64,000 nucleotides of DNA from assembly GCA_038232275.1 (NCBI GenBank), contig JBBSIC010000001.1, positions 1 to 64,000 of the forward strand, in the 5' to 3' direction. The first letter of the stretch is position 1, and each line of letters begins with the position of its first letter. The stretch comes from DATLGB01 sp038232275. Its GTDB lineage: Bacteria > Actinomycetota > Thermoleophilia > Solirubrobacterales > Solirubrobacteraceae. The notes under the pieces are model-generated. The model was not told the DNA's origin, made no database searches, and saw only the letters and a list, made by a program, of their open reading frames with translations. A program made the position numbers and the translations under genes. Below are positions 7,142 to 14,700 of this stretch, piece by piece.

Positions 7142-8788
7142 CTATGGCTTCCGGGACGCGGAGCCCTTCTTGAACCAGACGGTGTCGCCGAAGTAGTACG
7201 TGGCCTTCGCCCCGGCGTCGGCGAACCCGGTGAAGTCGGCGTCGTGGGCGTAGGGCCCCGCACCGTCGACCAGGAAGATGTTCGGCTCGTCTCGCACGAT
7301 GATCTTCTGGACCTCGGCGTAGAGCTCGACGCGCTTGGCCTGATCGGGCTCGGACGCCGCTCGCTCGAAGAGCGCGTCGACGCGCTTGTTGCAGTAGTTG
7401 GAGCCGTTGGTGAAGGGCGCCGGCACCCGGTTGGCGCAGGTGAACGCCCGCCGCGTGCCGATCTCGGGGTCCGGAGCATCGGTGAGCTGGCTGTAGCCGA
7501 GATCGAAGTCGTGCTTGATGTAGAGCTGGTTGACCCAGGCGTTGAACTCCATGACCTTGAGGTCCAACTCGATCCCGACCTCGCCGAGCTCCCGCTTGAT
7601 GACCTCGGCGGCCGGCGCGAAGCCGGGGTCCAGAATCAGCGACGTGCGCAGGCGCACCCCGTCCTTGCCGGGCTTGAGGCCCGCCGCGTCGAGCAGCCGC
7701 TTCGCCTTGGCGGGATCGTGGGGGAACTTCTCCACGGCGTCGCTGTAAAAGGGTGCGAACGTGCTCGTGATCGGCCCGGTGGCGGGCTTGAGGATGCCGG
7801 CGTAGGCGGTGCGCGAGATGAAGTCCCGGTCGATCGCGTAGGCCATCGCCCGGCGCACGCGGACGTCGTCGAAGGGCTTGCGGCGGAGGTTGGGGATCAG
7901 ACGGATGACCGTGCCCCCGCCCTCGCGCCCCGCTGTGGTGACCACCACGCCCTTCTGCGTTTTCAGCCGCGCGACGTTGGGGGGGCTCGGCGAGAAGTAG
8001 TCCAGCTCTCCGGACTGGAAGGCCTGCAGCGCCTGCGGAGGTTGAGCGATGACCCGGAACACGATGCGGTCGAGATACGGGCGCCCCCTCTTGAAGTAGT
8101 CCTTGTTGCGCACCAGCGTGATCCGGTCGGCAGCCCGCGACTGGAACTTGAACGGACCCGTCCCCACCGGCTTGGCGTTGGCAGGATTCTTCAGGGGATC
8201 GGTGCCCTGGAAGAGGTGCTTGGGCAGGATCCCGGCGTTGTCCTCGTCCACGAGCTTCAAGAACGGCGTGTAGCGCTTCTTGAGGCGAAACACGACCGTG
8301 TTGGCGTCCGGCGTGTCGATCCGATCGATCGTCGGGGCAAGCGTGCGCGTTCTCGGGTGCAGCTTGAGCAGCACGTTCTCGAACGTGTACTTGACATCGG
8401 CGGAGGAGAACGGCTTGCCGTCGTGCCAGCGCACCCCGGGCTGCAGTCTGAACGTATAGGTCAGGCCGTCCGGCGACTCCTCCCAGCTGCGCGCGAGGTC
8501 GGGCTGGGGCTTGAAGTTGCGGTCCAGCCGGACGAGGCCGTTGAAGATCTGGCCGGTGACCGGGTGAGTCGTGCCCGCCGAGGTGATCGCCGGATTGATC
8601 GGCCCCGGGTCCGATCCCGCTGCCACCAGGGTGCCCCCGTAGCGCGGGGACCCGTCCGCGCCCGCCCGAGCGGGCTTGCTATTGCCGGATCCGGGCCCGG
8701 TTGCGACCAGCACCACGACGAGGCCGACCACGAGGACGACGGCGACCGCGGCGGTCGCCTTGGCGCGCGCTCCCATAACGGTCAGCAT
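7142..8788 (-). CDS. ABC transporter substrate-binding protein (family 5, OppA-like)
   Basis: The product, about 548 residues from ATG 8788, captures the substrate outside the cell. An N-terminal hydrophobic segment (AVAVVLVVGLVVVLVAT) serves as signal or anchor; no lipobox Cys follows. Family 5 features include GQIFNGLVRLD, LARSWEESPDGLTYTFRLQPGVRWHDGKPFSSADV and VRRAMAYAIDRD. ATG 8776 and 8812 are alternative starts. It is the first gene of the importer unit and shares a short divergent region, containing a LysR-type dyad, with the regulator gene. Family 5 proteins bind peptides, nickel chelates or opines; the ligand cannot be read from sequence, but the FmdE neighbours hint at metal chemistry. 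Confidence 0.9.
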   Translation of the reverse strand: MLTVMGARAKATAAVAVVLVVGLVVVLVATGPGSGNSKPARAGADGSPRYGGTLVAAGSDPGPINPAITSAGTTHPVTGQIFNGLVRLDRNFKPQPDLARSWEESPDGLTYTFRLQPGVRWHDGKPFSSADVKYTFENVLLKLHPRTRTLAPTIDRIDTPDANTVVFRLKKRYTPFLKLVDEDNAGILPKHLFQGTDPLKNPANAKPVGTGPFKFQSRAADRITLVRNKDYFKRGRPYLDRIVFRVIAQPPQALQAFQSGELDYFSPSPPNVARLKTQKGVVVTTAGREGGGTVIRLIPNLRRKPFDDVRVRRAMAYAIDRDFISRTAYAGILKPATGPITSTFAPFYSDAVEKFPHDPAKAKRLLDAAGLKPGKDGVRLRTSLILDPGFAPAAEVIKRELGEVGIELDLKVMEFNAWVNQLYIKHDFDLGYSQLTDAPDPEIGTRRAFTCANRVPAPFTNGSNYCNKRVDALFERAASEPDQAKRVELYAEVQKIIVRDEPNIFLVDGAGPYAHDADFTGFADAGAKATYYFGDTVWFKKGSASRKP

Positions 8789-8815
8789 GACAGCACCGAT
8801 CCTGGGTCCCATTCC

Positions 8816-8839
8816 GATCTTCTGCAGGTCCCCAAGATC
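8816..8839. promoter_or_regulatory. LysR-type operator, copy 1 (GATCTT-N12-AAGATC)
   Basis: A perfect 6-bp dyad with a 12-base spacer sits in the divergent region between the importer gene and the LysR gene, about 28 bp from the former's start and 24 bp from the latter's. It contains the T-N11-A type core expected for LysR proteins. A second copy with similar flanks lies at 10474-10497, which argues that the site is functional. Confidence 0.75.
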
Positions 8840-8862
8840 GCTCTGATAGCTTCCTGACCCTG

Positions 8863-9765
8863 TTGGATCTGCGCCGTCTCGGGGTGCTGCAGGAGGTCGC
8901 GAGGCGCGGGTCGCTTTCTGACGCCGCACGGTCGCTGGACTACAGTCAGCCCGCCATCAGCCACCACATCCGGCGACTCGAGGCGGAGGCCGGCACTCCG
9001 CTCGTGACCCGGCTCGGCCGCGGGGTCGAGCTCACCGAGGCCGGCAGGCTGCTGGTCGATCGCGCCGATGGCATCTTCGCCCTGCTGGCCGCGGCCGAAC
9101 GGGACCTGGCCGCACTCACGGATCGCAGCACGGGACGCGTCCGCATGGTCGCCTTCCCCAGCGCCGGCACGACGCTGGTGCCGGGGGCGCTGGCCTGGCT
9201 GAAGGCGCGTCATCCGGCGATCGAGGTGTCCCTGGATCAGGGGATGCCACCCGATTCGCTGGCGCTCCTACGCGCGGGCGAATGCGACCTGGTCCTCTCG
9301 TTCGACTACCCGGGGTCTGCCGCCGCCGCGCCGGCCGTGCTGCTCAAGGCTCCGCTGCTCACCGGCCGGCTGCACGTGGTGCTCCCCCGTGAGCACGAGC
9401 TGGCGGGCGAAGCCGAGCTGGACCTCGCTGCCCTGCAGGGCGAGATGTGGATCGCCGGCTGCCGGCGCTGCCAGTGCGGCCTGGTCGACGCGTGCGCGGC
9501 CGTCGGCTTCGCGCCCGAGATCACCTTCGGCCCCGCCGACCTCAACGCGATCCAGAGCATGGTCGCTGCAGGCATGGGGATCGCGCTGATACCGGCTCTG
9601 GTGCTGGCGACGTTCAGACATCCGCAGACCGTCGCGCGTGCGCTGGTGCGGGCACCGACGTGGGAGGTGTCGGCCGTGATCGCGGCCGACCGCCCCTCCC
9701 CGGCGGCCCTCGCCATGCTCGAGGCGCTGAAGGCGGCGGCGGCCGGGCTGTCCTCCACGCCGTGA
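8863..9765 (+). CDS. LysR-family transcriptional regulator
   Basis: This 300-residue protein has the N-terminal winged HTH (residues 1-60: LRRLGVLQEVARRGSLSDAA, then YSQPAISHHIRRLE) and a C-terminal periplasmic-binding-like effector domain (about 92-295). A cysteine group, C200, C203, C205 and C211 (WIAGCRRCQCGLVDAC), lies in the effector domain; related actinobacterial LysR proteins often have most of these. The start is TTG 8863. It is divergent from the importer and most likely controls it through the dyad at 8816-8839. The repeat of that dyad before the first fmdE gene suggests a wider regulon. The co-inducer is unknown. Confidence 0.92.
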   Translation: MDLRRLGVLQEVARRGSLSDAARSLDYSQPAISHHIRRLEAEAGTPLVTRLGRGVELTEAGRLLVDRADGIFALLAAAERDLAALTDRSTGRVRMVAFPSAGTTLVPGALAWLKARHPAIEVSLDQGMPPDSLALLRAGECDLVLSFDYPGSAAAAPAVLLKAPLLTGRLHVVLPREHELAGEAELDLAALQGEMWIAGCRRCQCGLVDACAAVGFAPEITFGPADLNAIQSMVAAGMGIALIPALVLATFRHPQTVARALVRAPTWEVSAVIAADRPSPAALAMLEALKAAAAGLSSTP

Positions 9766-9789
9766 CGTCCGGCCGTGCGCCGGCGGGCG

Positions 9790-10398
9790 TCAGGCCGTGA
9801 CCCGCACGACGGCGCGGTCGAGGCACTCGGCGCACAGCCGGCGGCCACCCAGCTCGCTGAGCTTGGACTCCTGGGTCTCCTCGCCGCACTCCGCGCAGAC
9901 GACCGACGAGGAGATTCGGGCCCTGGACGGCGCCTCGGAGTGGACTTCCCGGACGTCGAAGATCTCGCGGGGGTCGAGCTCGAGGATCCGGTCGGACTCG
10001 CGGTGGTGCAGCTCCCATAGCCGGGCCTCCTCGTCCACGGAGGCCTCGCCGGCCAGCACCTTGGCGAACAGCTCTGTGTGCTCGGTATCGCGCCGCCAGG
10101 CCCCTGGCCGCGCGCAGACGCGCACTGCCCGCCCGCTCTCGCGCCCATAGAACGTGTACGCGTTCTTGCCGTAGTCGCGATGGATGAGGTTGCCCCTGCC
10201 CAGGGTGCAGCCGGTCATGAACTGGATCGCGTCGACCGCGCACATGTCGGTCTCCACCACGGCGACCACCTTGTCGTGCGCGTCATCCGGGCCGAGCTCG
10301 CCGATCGCGATCTGCGCCGCCTGGATGCCCATCGCCAAGCCGGGGCACATGTGGCCGTGAAAGTCGACCACGCGGTCGAGCGTCTGCCTGTCGATCAT
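9790..10398 (-). CDS. FmdE-domain protein with C-terminal zinc ribbon, copy 1
   Basis: This 202-residue protein carries the FmdE signature VDFHGHMCPGLAMG (H14, H16, C18) and ETDMCAVDAIQFMTGCTLGRGNLIH, both implicated in metal binding in COG2191 proteins, plus a C-terminal ribbon (CAECGEE ... CAEC). FmdE is named after the formylmethanofuran dehydrogenase operon of methanogens, but bacterial members occur without that enzyme; the role is unclear. ATG 10398 follows an AAGGGAG ribosome site at good distance. The upstream region contains the second LysR-type dyad. It is about two-thirds identical by eye to the divergent copy at 10681 in the core, so the two are paralogues. Confidence 0.88.
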   Translation of the reverse strand: MIDRQTLDRVVDFHGHMCPGLAMGIQAAQIAIGELGPDDAHDKVVAVVETDMCAVDAIQFMTGCTLGRGNLIHRDYGKNAYTFYGRESGRAVRVCARPGAWRRDTEHTELFAKVLAGEASVDEEARLWELHHRESDRILELDPREIFDVREVHSEAPSRARISSSVVCAECGEETQESKLSELGGRRLCAECLDRAVVRVTA

Positions 10399-10473
10399 CC
10401 CATGCTCCCTTGGTGTTGCTGACCATGTCGAATATCCGCCGAGCATGACACCCCAGTCGCCGGGTGCCATTGC

Positions 10474-10497
10474 GATCTTCTAGAGGTGCCCAAGATA
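10474..10497. promoter_or_regulatory. LysR-type operator, copy 2 (GATCTT-N12-AAGATA)
   Basis: The dyad of 8816-8839 recurs here with the same 12-base spacer and one changed outer base. Similarity extends beyond it: AGCATGACA, then GGGT-CCATT-CGATCTTCT, precede both copies, and GCTCTGA follows both. It lies about 76 bp upstream of the minus-strand fmdE start and in front of the plus-strand binding-protein remnant and second fmdE gene, so it could serve both directions. Confidence 0.75.
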
Positions 10498-10529
10498 GCT
10501 CTGACGTCTTCGCCCCTGTGCTCTACTAG

Positions 10530-10679
10530 TACCCGTACTTCTCCTTCGTCTTTTCGCAGAAGGTGCTCGATCAGTGGTACTTCACGTCAGGCGGATTCGG
10601 CGGCGGCATGCCTACGGTGTTCAACAAGCAGCTGTACGTCTCCGGCCGCCAGACCGGGACCCAGATCAAGGGAGAGTGA
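10530..10679 (+). pseudogene. C-terminal remnant of a family 5 substrate-binding protein
   Basis: The frame ending at TGA 10677 reads YPYFSFVFSQKVLDQWYFTS, then GGFGGGMPTVFNKQLYVSG. This matches the C-terminus of the binding protein at 39264-40928 (VYRKRAFDQWYLTPGGFAGG, then VFNKQILVTG). A stop (TAG 10527) lies immediately upstream, so roughly 500 N-terminal residues are missing. The remnant sits one base before the second fmdE gene, which uses its last codons as ribosome-binding region. An ancestral operon of operator, binding protein and fmdE appears to have lost the binding-protein body by deletion. Confidence 0.85.
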
Positions 10680-10680
10680 A

Positions 10681-11310
10681 ATGACGCTGACGCAAACGCA
10701 GGCACGGCCCACGACGCCGGCCCAGGTCGAGGAGATCGTCCGCTTCCACGGCCACATGTGCCCGGGACTCGCCATGGGCATCCGCGCGGCCGAGGTGGCG
10801 CTCCGCGAGGTCGGCCCCCACTCGGCCGACGAGGAGGTCGTCACCCTCGTGGAGACCGACATGTGCGCGGTCGACGCGATCCAGTACCTCACCGGCTGCA
10901 CATTCGGCAAGGGCAACCTCATCCACCTCGACCTCGGCAAGAACGCCTATACGTTCATCCGTCGCTCCGACGGCACAGCGGTCCGGGTCGCGACCACGCC
11001 GGGGGCGTTCGCGCGCGACCCCGAGCACCAGGAGCTCTTCGCCAAGGTGCGCAAGCGCACCGCGACCGACGAGGAGCGCGCGCGCTTCCAGCGGCTCAAC
11101 CAGCAGCGCTCTCGGGCGATCCTGGAGGCCCCGGAGGAGGACTTGTACACGGTGACCGAGCTGCGGGACGTCGAGATCCCTCCGATGGCCCGCGTCCACG
11201 CTTCGCTGTCCTGCGCGGAGTGCGGCGAGCCGACCATGGAGACGCGCGTCCGCATTCTCGAGGGGCGTGAGCTGTGTCCGACCTGCTTCGAGGCGGGGCT
11301 GCGGCGCTGA
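10681..11310 (+). CDS. FmdE-domain protein with C-terminal zinc ribbon, copy 2
   Basis: The 209-residue product shares with its neighbour FHGHMCPGLAMGI (C27) and ETDMCAVDAIQYLTGCTFGKGNLIH, and ends with CAECGEP ... CPTCF. ATG 10681 is preceded by AGGGAG at 10669-10674. It is arranged back to back with the first copy, with the shared LysR-type dyad between them. The two copies may form a heteromeric pair or be specialised duplicates. Metal or redox chemistry is a family-level guess; no substrate can be stated. Confidence 0.88.
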   Translation: MTLTQTQARPTTPAQVEEIVRFHGHMCPGLAMGIRAAEVALREVGPHSADEEVVTLVETDMCAVDAIQYLTGCTFGKGNLIHLDLGKNAYTFIRRSDGTAVRVATTPGAFARDPEHQELFAKVRKRTATDEERARFQRLNQQRSRAILEAPEEDLYTVTELRDVEIPPMARVHASLSCAECGEPTMETRVRILEGRELCPTCFEAGLRR

Positions 11311-11338
11311 AGGGACGCGTGTTCTGTACCAGTCTTAG

Positions 11339-11419
11339 TACCGTGAACTGCTTGAGCCGCTCCACCTGCCGGAGGGCGCAAGCACGCTGGACCTGCTCGC
11401 CCGCGAAGAGCGCCTCTGA
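11339..11419 (+). pseudogene. VapB-type antitoxin C-terminal remnant
   Basis: A 26-codon fragment reads YRELLEPLHLPEGASTLDLL then AREERL and stop, the usual C-terminus of a VapB/Phd-like antitoxin paired with PIN toxins. A stop codon (TAG 11336) precedes it, so the DNA-binding half is gone. The next frame 4 bp downstream is a broken PIN toxin. Confidence 0.7.
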
Positions 11420-11422
11420 CCA

Positions 11423-11673
11423 GTGCGGGCCTACGTCGACAGCAGCGCCTGCTGAAGCGGGTGTTCGCCGAAACCGAGTCCGGCGCGCTGACATCCGCGC
11501 TGCGGTCCTACGTCGAGGCCGACGCGGCGATGGCCTCATCGTCGCTGGCCTGGGTGGAGGTGTCGAGAGCCGTTCGCGCCTATGCGGACGCCGATGTGAT
11601 TGTGGCCTATGACCAGCGGCTGACCGAGGCCGCCGCCGCCCACCGGAGCAAGGTGTTGTCTCCGACGGGTTGA
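11423..11673 (+). pseudogene. broken VapC-type PIN toxin
   Basis: From GTG 11423 the reading is VRAYVDSSA, the PIN N-terminus with the first catalytic Asp, then a stop. Restoring one missing C near 11449 gives LLKRVFAETESGALTSALRS, the normal continuation. The later part jumps from SLAWVEVSRAVR to ADVIVAYDQRLTEAAAAH, skipping roughly 40-50 residues that contain other active-site positions. It therefore has both a one-base deletion and an internal deletion and cannot be functional. Confidence 0.8.
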
Positions 11674-11709
11674 GACCGGCCGCTAGGACTAAGGGCTGTC
11701 CAACATGGC

Positions 11710-14700
11710 TCAGCGGGCGGCGAGGACGGTCGCCAGCGCGGCGACCGTCCGGTTTCGCGTAACGTCCTCGCCGGGGACGGGGAGGCCCGCCTCGCGGGCG
11801 CGCGCCAGCGCGGCGACGAAGCTGAACTCCTGCCAGTAGTTCGCCTCCGGATCCAGGCGCTCGAGCCCCAGCTCGTCCGCCCACAGCGTGCTCAGGATGC
11901 TCTCGCCCGACGGCGCGTCGGCCGCGCCCGGCTGTCCGACGACAAGCCTCGCGGGCCAGGCGTAGCCGGGCAGCCGGCTCCACAGCAGCGCGCGCAGACG
12001 GGTCAGTGACGGGGGCGCCCCGTCGGCGACCGCGTGCGCGACCAGCTGCGGGTCGCCGCGCTCGTCGCGCTCCAGCACCACCTCCACGTGGCCAAGGCCC
12101 GGGCAGTCGGCGAGGGCGGCCGCGATCCTCGCCGGCTCGACGCGGAAACCGCGCAGGTCACGATCGCCGTCCACAGGCCCGAGCAGCTCGACGCTCCCGT
12201 CGGGCAGGGGGCGAGCGAGCTGCCCGGAGCGGAACCGTCGCTCGCCACCATGCTCGACGAAGCGCCCGCGGGGCCCCTCCGCGTCGTCGAGGTACCCGCG
12301 GGCGAGGCTCGCGCCGGCGACGTGCAGCTCGCCGAGCGCGCGGACGGGGACCGGGCGACCGCGGGCATCGAGGACGCGGACGGCCACGTCGGCCAGCGCG
12401 CGCCCGACGCCACGCACGGGCGATTCGGCCGACGTCGCCCCGAAGCCGCACTCGGGCGGGCCGTAGAGGACATGGGGGCGCACGCCCTCCAGGCTCCGCA
12501 GCTCGCGCCAGAGCTCGGGTGTCACGCCGTGGCGGGTCCCAGCCACCAGGACCGCCTCCCTCCCCTGCGGGAGGCCGTCGGACAGCCCCCCGTCGAGCAG
12601 CGCCCGCAGCTCGTCCGGAGTGCCGTCGACCAGGTCGACCGCTCCGGTGGCAAGGAGCCTGACGACCTCCCCGGGGTCGGCGCTCAGGGGACGCTCGGGG
12701 ATGTGGAGGGCGGAGCCATCCAGGAGCGCGACGAGCCGGCGCAGGAAGGCGTCGTCGGTCGGGCGGGGGCACAGGCCGGTGCGGCGCTCGCCGCCCGCGA
12801 TGTCGCGCAGGCCCGCGAGGAGATTCAGGACGGCGCAGTGGTCGAGGACCACGCCGCGCTGCACCGCGGAGCCGCCGGAGTCGTAGAAGACCACCGCGGC
12901 GTCGTCCGATCCGGCGCTCGCCCGGGCGGGCCCGCGATGGTCGAGGGTCCCGTCGCCGACGAGGATCTCCACCGACGCGTCGCGCACGATGCACTCGCGG
13001 CGCTCCGCGGAATCGCAAGGGTCAAGCCCGACCCACGCCGCGCCCGCCTTCCAGATCGCGAGCACGGTAACGATCAGCTCGGATGACGCCTCGAGGACCG
13101 TCCCGATCCGGGACCCGGGTCCGGCTCCGAGGGCGCACAGGCGCTCGGCCAGCCGGTCGGCGCGCTCGGCAAGCTCCGCGTACGTGAGCACCTGGCCGCC
13201 CTCCCGCACGGCCTCCGAGCCGGGGTCGCGACGCACCTGGGCCCGCAGAGCGTCGGTCAGGTTCCCGGCCGACCGCGGCTCCGTGGGCCCGCGCCCGCGC
13301 CCCTCGGCCTCCACCGCCGCGGCCCCGTCCAGGATCTCCAGCTCGGAGATCGGGCGCGCCGGGCCGGCGGCGATGTCGGCGAGCAGGGTCGCGAAGCGCT
13401 CCATCAGCCCGCGCACGCTGGGCGCGTGAAAGGCGCCGCGGGCGCTGCACGAGATCCCGGCCTCGGACTCCTCGACGGACAGGATCACGAACGTGCCGGC
13501 GTAGAGCCCGGCCCCCCACGGCAGGGGCGGGAGATCGCCCGCAGGCCGTTGATCACCGCCCATGAAGTGCGCGCGCCCGGCCCGGGCGGCGGTGTCCAGC
13601 CCGGCGCTTTCCACGCCCTCCAGGACCAGCTCGTGGCGCGGCGTCACGCCCTGGAACATGAGCGCCAGGTGCGGGACCAGCCCGTGGGCGGCGGCCGGGA
13701 CACCGAGGACATCCTGGACGACGGCCTCGAACGGGAGGTCCTGATGGGACAGCGCGCCAAGGAGGGCCGACCGCGTGCGTGCCAGCGCCTCGCCGAAGGT
13801 CGGGTCGCCGTCGAGGCGCAGGCGCACCGGGACCTTCTTGGTGAAGCACCCGATCAGCCCTTCGAGCTCGGTCCGGTTGCGGTTGGCGACCACGGTCGCG
13901 AGCACCTGATCCTCCTGCCCGGTGTAGCGATGGACCAGGACTCCGAAGGCGGTCAGCAGCGTCATGAACACGGTCGCCCGCTCGCGGCGCGCGAGCGCCC
14001 GGAGCCGGTCGTGGAGGTCCGGGTCGAGGGCCAGCTCGACCGTCTCGCCGCCAGTCTGCGGGCTCCCCGCGGGAGCGTCCGGGTCGTCGACCGGGAGCTG
14101 GGTGGTCAGAGGGGCGCCGGCCAGCTCCACGCGCCAGAACGCCAGCTCGCGCGCGCCGGCGGGCCCGGCCAGATCGGCGCGCTGGCGCCGGGCGAAGTCC
14201 GTGAACTGCAGGACGGGCTCCGGAAGCGGCGACGGCACTCCTGCGGCGTAGGCGGCGTACAGCCCTGCGAGCTGGCGCCGGAAGACACCGACCGACCAGT
14301 CGTCGAAGACGCTGTGGTGGGTGCGGATCACCAGCACGTGCTCCTCCTCGCCGAGACGCAGCAGCGTCGGCGCGAACAGCGGGTCGGCGACGAGGTCGAA
14401 CGGGCGCCGGCCAGCGTCGGCCACCGTCCGCGCGACCGCTTGCTCGCGCTCGGCCGCGGGCAGATCGGAGAGATCGCGGACCGGGAGGTCGACGGCCCGG
14501 TGCGGGCGGACGACTTGCATCACGCGGCCGTCGCGCAGCTCGAAGCCCGTGCGCAGCGCGCCGTGCCGGCGCGCGATCTCCCCGAGCGCCCGGCCCAGCG
14601 CCGCGACGTCGAGCGGGCCGGTGTAGCGGCGCGCGAGGCCGGGGAGGTTCTGGCAGCCCGGAGCGAACAGCTCGTGCCAGAGCATCCCCTCCTGGGAGAA

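Noticed and set aside
7244..8857. 537-codon plus-strand open frame
   Set aside because: Shadow of the substrate-binding protein gene; repetitive Arg/Val/Glu composition.
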